In this document: positions 1 to 8,623 of the stretch, piece after piece
Position numbering within the stretch: the stretch's first letter is position 1
Layout of the letters: each line of letters begins with the position of its first letter
Position numbers and translations under genes: made by a program
The notes under the pieces: model-generated
The model's database searches: none
Seen by the model: only the letters and a program-made list of their open reading frames with translations
What the model was told of the DNA's origin: nothing
NCBI GenBank assembly: GCA_022572355.1
Contig: JACZWC010000001.1
Coordinates: 62,001-126,000, forward strand
Length of the DNA: 64,000 bases
Source of the DNA: Bacteroidota bacterium
GTDB taxonomy: Bacteria > Bacteroidota > Bacteroidia > NORP154
Direction of reading: 5' to 3'

Positions 1-1302
1 GTGTTCCTTAAGTTGTTTTTGAATAACTTCAGCAATCTGAACGTTCCTGGAACCGCCGCTATTCAGTTGCAAAGTTAACGTTGGAAATCCTTTACCATTC
101 GGGTAACCAGCCTCAGTTAATTTTAGCATCGCTTTGGTGGGGTCGAAGTTGTATCCTTCAACACCTTCGAAATCATAGTCCTTAAATGCTGGAGGGACAA
201 TGCCATAAATAGCCGGGCGTCCTTCTCCTTGTAGCGTGTAAGTCACAATTGATTCCCTATCAATGGCGTAATTAAATGCTTGTCTAACCAACTTATTGCT
301 AAACAATTCGCTTTGGTGCTGAAATCCGTAATAGTGTAATGCCAACGCCGGAGTAACCTGTACGTCAAAACTTGCTCCTGATCCAGCATCTGCCAGCTCG
401 CCCATTATCTCGTCTATCATTTCGATAGGTAACTCAAATACCATATCGAGATTTCCTTTTTTAAATTCAAGCAACTCTGATTTTTTCTCTTTCAGGAAAG
501 TGAACTTGATAGCATCTACATAGGGAACTTCATTTCCGTATTCGTCAGTATCCCAGTAATCCTGATTCTTTGCGAGAATTACCGCATCACCTAATTTCAC
601 GGTTTTAGCATAAAATGGACCTGTTCCAACACAGTTAATCCGCATGTCTATGCCATATTTGTCAACTGCTTCCTTGGGGAATACCCAGCAGAAAGGAGTT
701 CCTAGTATCTGTAACATTCCAGAAAAGCTGTAATTCAAATCAATTTGAAGCGTATAATCGTCGATAACCTTAATGCCTGTCACACCTTCGGGAAGCGGGT
801 TTCCATCAATGGTTGATTGAAAATACTCATCGGCACCCTTAACCCTTCCTTTGAATACCCAAAATCCTTGATTGTCAGGATCAACTGTACAAAGTTTTGT
901 GAAGCAGTATTTAAAATCCTCAGCAGTGACCTCCCGGCCCTTTCCACCTGGGAAACACTCATTATCATGAAACTTAACTCCATTCCTTAGATAAAAAGTA
1001 AATGATGTGGCGTCCTCGTTAACATCCCAACTCTCCGCAAGAGAAGGAAGTAGTGATAAATCTTTTTGAGAGTGCTTAACCAGCCCTTCATATATTTGGT
1101 TTGTAATACGATGGCCTACTACTTCAGTGATGTTAAGAGGATAAAGATTTCGGAAATCTTCTACCTCATTCATTTTAAATACTCCACCGAAAAATACCCC
1201 GCCTTTCCCTTCTCTTGGTCCGTCACCAACCTTTCTAGAGTCATCCGAACATGACCCAAACATTAATGTGAAGATGATTGAAATTAATACTGCTCTTTTC
1301 AT
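1..1302 (-). CDS. ABC transporter substrate-binding lipoprotein, family 5 (peptide type), C-terminus cut by window edge
   Basis: Reading the minus strand from the ATG at 1302 gives 434 open codons to the window edge, so the C-terminus is missing. The N-terminus is a lipoprotein signal: a hydrophobic stretch followed by FGSC, then an acidic and glycine-rich linker. The body has the order typical of SBP_bac_5 proteins (DppA/OppA type): an NQIYEGLV segment near residue 70, a LAESW segment, VTAEDF with the following helix, GTGPF, and VRQAFNYAIDRE. Such proteins bind oligopeptides or dipeptides outside the cytoplasmic membrane and deliver them to an ABC permease. No permease or ATPase gene is in view; they would have to lie to the left. 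The ligand cannot be predicted from the sequence. The family call is firm. Confidence 0.88.
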   Translation of the reverse strand, partial: MKRAVLISIIFTLMFGSCSDDSRKVGDGPREGKGGVFFGGVFKMNEVEDFRNLYPLNITEVVGHRITNQIYEGLVKHSQKDLSLLPSLAESWDVNEDATSFTFYLRNGVKFHDNECFPGGKGREVTAEDFKYCFTKLCTVDPDNQGFWVFKGRVKGADEYFQSTIDGNPLPEGVTGIKVIDDYTLQIDLNYSFSGMLQILGTPFCWVFPKEAVDKYGIDMRINCVGTGPFYAKTVKLGDAVILAKNQDYWDTDEYGNEVPYVDAIKFTFLKEKKSELLEFKKGNLDMVFELPIEMIDEIMGELADAGSGASFDVQVTPALALHYYGFQHQSELFSNKLVRQAFNYAIDRESIVTYTLQGEGRPAIYGIVPPAFKDYDFEGVEGYNFDPTKAMLKLTEAGYPNGKGFPTLTLQLNSGGSRNVQIAEVIQKQLKEH

Positions 1303-1390
1303 TTATTAATCCTTATAAATTGTTGTCCTTCCCGATGATAATGTCGATGCTGCAAATATAAAAATATATTAATCAAATTTCAGAAAAAAT

Positions 1391-2158
1391 TTATTGGTCT
1401 ACCTCTACTAAAATTGGGCAGTGATCAGAGTGAATAGCCTCTATGAGTATGATGCTTCTTTTGATCCGCGCAACCATTGGTTCGCTAACCAGGTGATAGT
1501 CCAACCGCCAACCCAGATTCCGGGCCCGTGCATTGCTTCTGTAGCTCCACCAGGTATAGTTGTGTGGTTCCTCATTAAGATGCCTAAACGTATCTATCAT
1601 TCCTGAATCAATAAATTTGCTTAGCCATGCCCGTTCCTCAGGCAAAAACCCTGAACTCTTTGCATTGCTGATCGGATTGTGTATATCAATTGGTTTGTGA
1701 CAGATGTTGTAGTCGCCAGATACAATTAGATTAGGATGTACCTTTCTCAGATCTGAGATGTATTCATAAAACTCATCCAACCATTCGTATTTGAATTCTT
1801 GTCTTATATCTCCGGCCGTACCTGATGGAACATATACGGAAATTACAGAGAAGTTCTCATAATCTGCTCTAATGACTCTACCTTCTGTATCGTTGTCCTT
1901 GATAGAGCAACCGTATTCCACGTGTTTCGGCTCCTTCTTTGATAAGATAGCCACTCCGCTGTAACCCTTCTTATCAGCGGGATGCCAATAGTGTTTGTAT
2001 CCTGCCTTTTCAAATATGTCCAGATCGAGCTGTTCAGGATGTGCCTTGATCTCCTGAAGGCAAATGACATCCGGTGATACCTGCTGAAGCCAACCCAGAA
2101 AATCCTTTTTGAGCGCAGCTCTGATGCCATTTACGTTGTATGATACAATTTTAGCCAC
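1391..2158 (-). CDS. xth: Exodeoxyribonuclease III (AP endonuclease, EEP family)
   Basis: 255 residues, the usual length for the ExoIII/ExoA family. It removes nucleotides from 3' ends of duplex DNA and cuts at abasic sites in base excision repair. All hallmark motifs are present: SYNVNGIR at residues 6-13, the metal-binding LQEIKA with Glu36, SGDYN with Asp149 and Asn151, the WW-YR segment near 203-208, LDYHL, and the terminal SDHCP with the catalytic His246. The gene is monocistronic, divergent from the barrel gene to its right. A TAnnTTTG-type box lies about 25 bases upstream of the start. Confidence 0.95.
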   Translation of the reverse strand: MAKIVSYNVNGIRAALKKDFLGWLQQVSPDVICLQEIKAHPEQLDLDIFEKAGYKHYWHPADKKGYSGVAILSKKEPKHVEYGCSIKDNDTEGRVIRADYENFSVISVYVPSGTAGDIRQEFKYEWLDEFYEYISDLRKVHPNLIVSGDYNICHKPIDIHNPISNAKSSGFLPEERAWLSKFIDSGMIDTFRHLNEEPHNYTWWSYRSNARARNLGWRLDYHLVSEPMVARIKRSIILIEAIHSDHCPILVEVDQ

Positions 2159-2183
2159 CTTTCATCGTATTTAATAAAGGATA

Positions 2184-2191
2184 CAAATGTA
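2184..2191 (-). promoter_or_regulatory. Candidate -7 box (TACATTTG) for exonuclease III gene
   Basis: Read on the minus strand, this is an exact match to the Bacteroidota -7 consensus TAnnTTTG, 25 bases before the xth ATG. A TTG that could be the -33 element lies about 24 bases further upstream, slightly wider than usual. Single short match, so moderate confidence. Confidence 0.4.
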
Positions 2192-2250
2192 TTTGTTTTG
2201 GCCAATTACGTTTAACAATAATCCGTATTAAACGTTATTATTGTTATTAA

Positions 2251-5200
2251 ATGCTTGTTGGATTGAGCGGTAAGGATTTATCAAGACCACGCAAAGGGTT
2301 TTCACTCCTTTTATCGAGAACCTTTGGTCAATATCGTCCCATGATATTGATGATGATTCTCTGCGCTTTGTTGTCAAATGAACAAGTGTGGTCTCAAGAG
2401 ATTAGTAACAAGCGGAGCTTGAATGTTATCATACTATCGGATACACTCAAGTTGGATTCTTTGAGTATCGTACCGTTCTCCGAAATTATTAAAGGCAAGG
2501 GAAATTTGGACATTGACACTTCCTATTATGACATAGACTATGCCAACTCGACAATTATTTGGAAGAATTCTTTCCTCGATAAGGGATTTCAAGTTTCCAT
2601 TAGCTACAAGGTGCTGCCATACGCATTAACTTCTCCTCTCATGCACAAAGACTTTCAATATGTCAAATCAGAGAAAGTCGGCTTGTCAAACCCTTTTGTA
2701 TATACATATAAGAAAACAGGTGACGATATTTTCGCCTTAGGGGGCATCAATAAATCAGGAAGTATATCCAGAGGCATAACTTTTGGTAACAGCCAGGACG
2801 TCATCGTTAATTCTAGTTTGGATTTACGTTTATCGGGAAGAATAAGTGAGAATGTAAGCATCCTTGCTGCTATCACTGACGATAACATACCTATACAGCC
2901 GGAAGGTAACACGCAGCAAATTCAGGAATTTGATAAGGTATTTATCAAGTTGCACAATGATAATACGAGTCTCATTGCCGGAGATTTTGAATTGGCGAGC
3001 CCGAAAGGGTATTTCATGAAATTTTATAAAAAAGCGCAAGGCGCAAGTTTCTCAACACTTTTGGATAGAAAAGTAGATGGGCAGGAAGGGCCCAATGAAA
3101 TATCATTAACTGTGAGTGCAGCTTTGTCGCGGGGTAAGTTTGCCCGTAATGTGTCGGATGGAACTAAATTTAACAATATAGAACAGGAGGGTAATCAGGG
3201 GCCATATAAACTCACGGGTAATAATAATGAGACTTTTATTATTGTTATTTCAGGAACGGAGAAAATATATGTGGATGGGGTAAAACTAGTAAGAGGGCAG
3301 GACAACGATTACGTGATTGATTATAACACTGCTGAAATCACATTCACTCCAAAGCTGCTGATCACAAAAGACAAAAGGATTATTGTAGAGTTTCAATATT
3401 CCGATCGGAATTATTCCCGGTCTCTTATTTATGGAGGAGTGGGCATTCGTGTGAATAAGCTTGAATTACATCTTGGAATCTATTCGGAGCAGGACTCTAA
3501 AAACCAGCCAATTGACCAGGACTTAACCGATGAGCAAAAGCAGTTAATGAATGATGTTGGAGACAATATCGAAGCAGCCATTTCATCCAGAATAGACAGT
3601 GTTGGATACTCAGAGACGGGTGTTCTCTACATAAAGAAAGACAGCTTAGGCTATACTGTTTACGAATATTCCGGAGATAGTGGTGTTTTTCGTGTTAGCT
3701 TTTCATTAGTTGGACAGGGAAATGGCAACTATATTCTCGATGCCAATTCAGTGGCTAACGGACGTGTATTTAAATGGGTTGAGCCTATCAGTGGAGTTCC
3801 ACAAGGCAGTTATGAGCCGATTGTATTGCTTGTAACCCCAAAAAAACGGCAGATGGCGGCCCTTTCCGGAAGTTATCAAATAAACAAATTTTCAAAGATC
3901 GCCTTTGAATTTGCCGTGAGCAATAATGACATAAATACAATTTCGTCACTGGACAAATCAAATGATGACGGCTATGGATTCAAGATAAATTTTTACAACG
4001 ATTTTCCACTAAATAAAAGCAAGAAGGATCCGTGGGTATTCGGCACCAATTTCAACTACGAGCAAATTGACAGGCACTTTACACCCATTGAACGATTCAG
4101 ATCTGTGGAATTTGAACGAGATTGGAACACAAAGTCAATCCAGTTCAATTCGAATCAATATATACCTGGATTGGCACTTAAATTGTCAAAAAAGAAAGAG
4201 GGCTATTTCCAATATCAGTTTAAGTCCTATTTGCGGGATACCGATTATCAGGGTTTTAGAAATCACGCCAAAATTAATTTTCACAACAATGGCTTCAAAT
4301 TAATTTTCGACGGCAGTTATCTCACATCCAAAACCATGAGTCAGAATAACGAATTCATACGATTGAAGGGTATGTTCTCAAAGCAATTTAACTGGCTTGT
4401 TATTGGTATAAAAGAAGACGTTGAAAATAACGTTTTCAAAAATTCGTCCTCGGACACCTTACAAATACCCAGCTATCAATTTTATGATATTGGGGTATTC
4501 ATCAAAAGCAGCGATACAGCCAAAAACACATTTTCGTTGAGCTACAATCAGCGTATTGATCTGACACCCGTTAATGAAAACTTTGAGAAAGCAACGACAG
4601 CCGATAATGTGAACTTTACATTTGGATTGCAAAAAAATCCGAACAGCAGGTTTAACGGCAGTATTACCTATCGCGGTCTTCACATAAATGATGCGGTTTC
4701 GTCCTCGAGGAAGCCAGATGAATCATTAATTGGCCGAATAGAATATAGATTCAAATTGTGGAAAGGTGCTATTACTTCGGCCACTTTCTACGAAATCGGT
4801 TCGGGGTTGGAATCAAAGAAGGACTTCACTTTCATTAAGGTGTCTGAAGGTCAAGGAATATGGGAGTGGATTGACAGGGATTCTAACAACATAGAAACTA
4901 AAGATGAATTTGAGCAAGCTGTTTTTCAATACAACGCTAATTACATCAAGGTTTACATACCCACAAATGAGTATATCAAAACGTATTCTAACATGTTCAA
5001 TGAGTCGATTAATATAAGGCCTGCTGTGGTTTGGAGAAACAAAAAGGGTATCAGGAAGCTTATTGCCAGATTTTCAAATCAGACGGCATATCGAATTGCC
5101 CAGAAAAGTCAAAATTCAGATATCGGTAAATCGTTAAATCCCTTTTATTCAGAGACCTCGGACAGCAATCTTGTCACGCTTAATTCTTCGTTTAGGAGCA

Positions 5201-5883
5201 TCTTATATTTCAACCGAACTAACCCTGTGTTCGGTGCAGATATAAAGTATCAGGCTACGAAGAGTAAAACCATTTTGGTGAATGGATTGGATTCTCGTGT
5301 GCAACTATTGAGCAGTGCTCATATTCGTTGGAATGTTACACGCCAATTCACACTGAATGGATTTTTCACTTCTGGAGAAAAAAGTTACGCCTCTTATTTA
5401 GACTGGCGGGATTACAGAATCGTTTATCAGGAAACAGAACCAAAAATTACCTTTCAACCGGGCACCGCCTTCAGAATAGCGATACTTTACAATTATAAGG
5501 ACAAGAAAAACGAATTGATAATTAGAGATTTGGATTCAAACGAGATTGACACACTACATTTCTCGGGCAATGAAAGAGCCATTCACCATAAGTTTGGATT
5601 GGAAGTGCGGCAAAATGCCGTTTCTAAGGGTAGCCTCACCTTAAATGTTAACTATATCAATATAACTTACGCTAGAAAAGATGATAAAAATCTCTCTGAA
5701 AATACATCGATAGCGTTTGAAATGTTGGAAGGTTTGAAAACCGGATCAAACGTGACCTGGTCACTCAGTTACCAAAGAAACTTGTCCAGGAACATGCAGC
5801 TAAGCCTTACATATGATGGTAGAAAATCAGAGGAAACGCCCGCAGTGCACAGGGGAGGGGTTCAGCTGAGGGCATTTTTCTAA
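2251..5883 (+). CDS. Large predicted outer-membrane beta-barrel protein, function unknown
   Basis: 1210 residues. A hydrophobic stretch at residues 31-45 ending in WSQ looks like a signal peptide; the ATG at 2341 (residue 31) is an alternative start, but the upstream arginines and lysines would serve as its positive n-region. Residues about 150-400 carry a conserved block seen in many Bacteroidota hypothetical proteins: GSISRGI, a GN-DVIVNSSL segment, TDDNIPIQPEGNTQQ, EFDKVFIKL, AGDFEL, NQGPYKLTG and ENDYVIDY-like (DNDYVIDY). From about residue 530 to the end the sequence alternates polar and hydrophobic residues in many short strands and ends in aromatic Phe-Phe, as outer-membrane barrels do. 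The N-terminal block resembles the repeat region of SprA-type secretion proteins only loosely. I do not know its function; no partner gene is adjacent. Confidence 0.8.
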   Translation: MLVGLSGKDLSRPRKGFSLLLSRTFGQYRPMILMMILCALLSNEQVWSQEISNKRSLNVIILSDTLKLDSLSIVPFSEIIKGKGNLDIDTSYYDIDYANSTIIWKNSFLDKGFQVSISYKVLPYALTSPLMHKDFQYVKSEKVGLSNPFVYTYKKTGDDIFALGGINKSGSISRGITFGNSQDVIVNSSLDLRLSGRISENVSILAAITDDNIPIQPEGNTQQIQEFDKVFIKLHNDNTSLIAGDFELASPKGYFMKFYKKAQGASFSTLLDRKVDGQEGPNEISLTVSAALSRGKFARNVSDGTKFNNIEQEGNQGPYKLTGNNNETFIIVISGTEKIYVDGVKLVRGQDNDYVIDYNTAEITFTPKLLITKDKRIIVEFQYSDRNYSRSLIYGGVGIRVNKLELHLGIYSEQDSKNQPIDQDLTDEQKQLMNDVGDNIEAAISSRIDSVGYSETGVLYIKKDSLGYTVYEYSGDSGVFRVSFSLVGQGNGNYILDANSVANGRVFKWVEPISGVPQGSYEPIVLLVTPKKRQMAALSGSYQINKFSKIAFEFAVSNNDINTISSLDKSNDDGYGFKINFYNDFPLNKSKKDPWVFGTNFNYEQIDRHFTPIERFRSVEFERDWNTKSIQFNSNQYIPGLALKLSKKKEGYFQYQFKSYLRDTDYQGFRNHAKINFHNNGFKLIFDGSYLTSKTMSQNNEFIRLKGMFSKQFNWLVIGIKEDVENNVFKNSSSDTLQIPSYQFYDIGVFIKSSDTAKNTFSLSYNQRIDLTPVNENFEKATTADNVNFTFGLQKNPNSRFNGSITYRGLHINDAVSSSRKPDESLIGRIEYRFKLWKGAITSATFYEIGSGLESKKDFTFIKVSEGQGIWEWIDRDSNNIETKDEFEQAVFQYNANYIKVYIPTNEYIKTYSNMFNESINIRPAVVWRNKKGIRKLIARFSNQTAYRIAQKSQNSDIGKSLNPFYSETSDSNLVTLNSSFRSILYFNRTNPVFGADIKYQATKSKTILVNGLDSRVQLLSSAHIRWNVTRQFTLNGFFTSGEKSYASYLDWRDYRIVYQETEPKITFQPGTAFRIAILYNYKDKKNELIIRDLDSNEIDTLHFSGNERAIHHKFGLEVRQNAVSKGSLTLNVNYINITYARKDDKNLSENTSIAFEMLEGLKTGSNVTWSLSYQRNLSRNMQLSLTYDGRKSEETPAVHRGGVQLRAFF

Positions 5884-5888
5884 GCAGA

Positions 5889-6800
5889 TTATTCGAGTTT
5901 GATGGTGGATTCTCCAATCTGAACGCCATCTGCAAATATATCGATAGAGTATCTCTGTGCTTCAAATGGAAACTTTTGGAAGTAAAGGCAAACATTTACT
6001 TCCTGGTTCTGATAATTTAACACCCGCCTAGCACTGTAAACCAGTTCTTTGTCCTCAAATATGAACACTTTAGAACTGTCTCTATCTTTCGGGAAGACAT
6101 CCCCGTTTTCCCCCGCCACTCTAATGTAAATATTTCTTTCGCCCGGCTTAGCCAGGTCGTTGGCACTAATTGTAAAGCAGGTTTTTATCTTGTCAACTTT
6201 CCGTGCCCGCGTTTCCGTCTTTTCTCTGCCGCCTCCTTTAAAACGAAGTCCGACCGTGGTTAAACCATACAACTTAAATTTTGCACCCATTGCTACTTTT
6301 TCAGAGAGGTCATCTTTCTCTATGGACAATTCCTGGGTCCTGGCCTTCTCCCTATTCAGGTTTGATTCTACAGCGGATTTTTCAATTTCCAGTACTGTTA
6401 TGGTCTTTCCCAAAGAGTCGATCTCATGAAGATAAGTCTTAAGCAAACGGCGCAGTGTCTTGGATTCTCTCTTGTAATTGGCCAACATCCAAATTTGCTC
6501 TTTGGATTGCTTGTCCATTTTTTCCAATTCGAGAAGCATCTCCGCGATTTGCGCTTGTTTTCCCCGCAATTCACTGTTGAGTTGTGCATTGTCGCTATCC
6601 AGTTTTTTATACTCAGCCAATAACTCCCTTAGCTCTGCCTTTACAGATTCTTTTTCGCTCTTTTCACTTTCCGCAATGGACTTCTGCTCCAAAAATTGCC
6701 ATCCCAACACCACAGCCAGCAGAAATAAGACAACCCCAACTACCTGGAATATTCTATTCTGTGGTTTCCTTTCGTTTTTGTCTTTCGGTATTTCGTCCAT
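5889..6800 (-). CDS. Single-pass membrane protein with periplasmic coiled coil, unknown function
   Basis: 303 residues. A basic, Lys/Arg-rich cytoplasmic N-terminus is followed by one transmembrane helix (about residues 20-39), then a long Glu/Lys/Leu-rich heptad stretch (about 40-170) that should form a coiled coil, and a C-terminal globular part of about 130 residues with several predicted beta strands. The C-terminal part, with KTCFTISAN and GERNIYIRV segments, is recognisable in other Bacteroidota hypothetical proteins. The gene converges on the barrel gene with only 5 bases between the stops. A structural role in the envelope is plausible but not shown. It could equally be called a generic hypothetical protein. 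Confidence 0.8.
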   Translation of the reverse strand: MDEIPKDKNERKPQNRIFQVVGVVLFLLAVVLGWQFLEQKSIAESEKSEKESVKAELRELLAEYKKLDSDNAQLNSELRGKQAQIAEMLLELEKMDKQSKEQIWMLANYKRESKTLRRLLKTYLHEIDSLGKTITVLEIEKSAVESNLNREKARTQELSIEKDDLSEKVAMGAKFKLYGLTTVGLRFKGGGREKTETRARKVDKIKTCFTISANDLAKPGERNIYIRVAGENGDVFPKDRDSSKVFIFEDKELVYSARRVLNYQNQEVNVCLYFQKFPFEAQRYSIDIFADGVQIGESTIKLE

Positions 6801-7067
6801 ATATATTTCAGCTTCAGGGAAAGCGTTCCAAAATTAGTAAAATATCGTGCAGCCTTTCGCGGCCAGCTTTTGTTTTGCAACCACTACAAATAAACTGTAA
6901 AGTCTTGGCAAAAATTGCAAAAGATGCAATTGTTATCTACAATTGAGTTGTTAATTATTACCAATCGCAAAATGTAAAACTCCCCTCGCAACAAGCCGTT
7001 TCAAACCGGATTTCGCTAGCAGCATCTTTGTTCAAACATTTAATTGAACAACAAAAACTGAACCAAC

Positions 7068-7757
7068 ATGCTAGCATTGCTAAAAGACTTTATCTCGCTC
7101 ATCTATCCGAATATCTGTTTTGCCTGCGGGAAATCACTTCTCAAAAATGAACATTGTATTTGTACCTGTTGTAAATACAAATTGCCGAAAACCAAGTTTC
7201 ATCTTGATAAGAACAATCCTGTTTCTAAATTGTTTTGGGGTAGAGTCCCTTTGGAAAATGCCGCATCCTATTATCAATTTGATAAAGGAGGTAAGGTTCA
7301 GAAATTGATCCACCAGTTGAAATATAAAGGACAGCAGGAAATTGGCGTTACTGTGGGCAAGTATTACGGTAGTGAGTTAAAGAGATCCGATGATTATGCT
7401 GATATCGATATTGTACTGCCGGTTCCGCTACATCCAAGAAAACAAAGGAGACGGGGATACAACCAAAGCGATTCTTTTGCAAAGGGTTTGGCAAAGAGCA
7501 TGAACGCGATCTATTCACCAAAAATTCTTTATAGATCGCAATATTCCGATACCCAGACAAAGAAATCACGATTTGACAGGTGGAAAAATGTTCAATCTAT
7601 TTTTAATCTGAAAAACACAGAGTCACTGAAAGACAAGCATATTTTATTAGTGGATGACGTAGTCACAACCGGTTCAACTTTGGAGGCTTGTGCGCAGACA
7701 TTACTCAGTATTCCAGGAGCAAAAGTGAGCATTGTTACTATGGCCTATGCTGCCTGA
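7068..7757 (+). CDS. comF: ComF family phosphoribosyltransferase-like protein
   Basis: 229 residues, standard for ComF/GntX. The N-terminus has the zinc-ribbon cysteines Cys17, Cys20, Cys30 and Cys32-35. A type I phosphoribosyltransferase fold follows, with the PRPP-binding loop ILLVDDVVTTGST at residues 191-203 and the RRGYNQS segment at 127-133 typical of this family. Members are needed for DNA uptake in naturally competent bacteria, probably acting on incoming single-stranded DNA, but many non-competent genomes also carry one. No other competence gene is adjacent. The stop codon lies 1 base from the stop of the convergent ridA-family gene. Confidence 0.92.
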   Translation: MLALLKDFISLIYPNICFACGKSLLKNEHCICTCCKYKLPKTKFHLDKNNPVSKLFWGRVPLENAASYYQFDKGGKVQKLIHQLKYKGQQEIGVTVGKYYGSELKRSDDYADIDIVLPVPLHPRKQRRRGYNQSDSFAKGLAKSMNAIYSPKILYRSQYSDTQTKKSRFDRWKNVQSIFNLKNTESLKDKHILLVDDVVTTGSTLEACAQTLLSIPGAKVSIVTMAYAA

Positions 7758-7758
7758 T

Positions 7759-8154
7759 TTATTCAATTATTGCAGTGGCTTCAATTTCCACCAAATAATC
7801 AGCATGGATCAATGATTTGATCTCTACCATTGTCGTTGCTGGCCTGATTTTCCCAAATGCCTCACCGTGAGCTCTTCCTATTTCTCTCCATTTGGAAATC
7901 TTGGTTACATATATTCTCGTTCTCGTAACATCCTCCATGCTCGCACCCGCCTCCTTCAGCACAGCGGAAATTTTATTCAAAATGTATTTAGTTTGCTTAT
8001 AAACGTTGCCTTTTCCAATAACCTCGCCGTTTTCGGTGGCTACCGTGCCCGACACTTCAACTCTATTACCTACCCGGACAGCCCGTGAATAGCCAACAAG
8101 GTCTTCCCAGTGGGTACCTGATGATATGTTTTTTCGCATCTTTGTTTGGTCCAA
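7759..8154 (-). CDS. RidA family protein (YjgF/YER057c/UK114)
   Basis: 131 residues, matching the family length. Canonical RidA deaminates reactive enamine/imine intermediates released by PLP enzymes such as threonine dehydratase. The active-site arginine is present in the motif IRPATTMVEI (Arg104), and Glu124 follows in the last strand. The subfamily is not the archetypal RidA: the sequence is closer to the Rid groups whose members have less-defined substrates, so the exact activity is open. An internal ATG at codon 6 is an alternative start. It is divergent from the fRMsr gene. Confidence 0.9.
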   Translation of the reverse strand: MDQTKMRKNISSGTHWEDLVGYSRAVRVGNRVEVSGTVATENGEVIGKGNVYKQTKYILNKISAVLKEAGASMEDVTRTRIYVTKISKWREIGRAHGEAFGKIRPATTMVEIKSLIHADYLVEIEATAIIE

Positions 8155-8164
8155 TAATTGTCAG

Positions 8165-8623
8165 GTGAATTCTAAAAAAGAACTGTATAGCAAGCTAATA
8201 CCCAAAGTTAGCGCTCTTATAGATGTGAACGTCAATATTATCGCCAATCTTGCCAACATCTCGGCGGTGCTCAAAGAAGAGCTGGATTGTCTTTGGGTTG
8301 GATTCTACCTGGTGGAGGAGAATCAATTGGTGGTTGGGCCCTATCAAGGCCCCGTAGCATGTACCAAAATTGAATACGGAAGAGGAGTTTGCGGAAAATG
8401 TTGGGAGTTGAAAGAGGCTATTGTTGTGGATGATGTGGATCTGTATGAAGATCACATATCTTGCAGCGCAGATTCCAGATCAGAAATTGTAGTACCCGTT
8501 TTTGATTCAAATAATAATGTAAAAATGGTGTTGGATATTGATAGCGTTGATTTGGCAGCTTTTGATGCTGAGGACAAGACAGGTCTTGTGTCAATAGCTT
8601 CATTAATTACAGCTTTACTTTGA
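8165..8623 (+). CDS. msrC: GAF-domain free methionine-(R)-sulfoxide reductase
   Basis: 152 residues from the GTG at 8165; an ATG at 8126 is also in frame but would overlap the start of the divergent ridA-family gene, and the family begins close to the GTG. The protein is a lone GAF domain that reduces free methionine-R-sulfoxide with thioredoxin. The three redox cysteines are all present in the right context: GPVACTKIEYGRGVCG (Cys66 and Cys76) and HISC (Cys100), followed by SEIVVP. The last codons overlap the first codon of the downstream lipoprotein gene (TTGA), so the two are probably co-translated. Confidence 0.92.
   Translation: MNSKKELYSKLIPKVSALIDVNVNIIANLANISAVLKEELDCLWVGFYLVEENQLVVGPYQGPVACTKIEYGRGVCGKCWELKEAIVVDDVDLYEDHISCSADSRSEIVVPVFDSNNNVKMVLDIDSVDLAAFDAEDKTGLVSIASLITALL

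Noticed and set aside
6160-6946. Plus-strand open frames opposite the coiled-coil protein gene
   Set aside because: They have no domain, signal or neighbour support and mirror the codon pattern of the real minus-strand gene.
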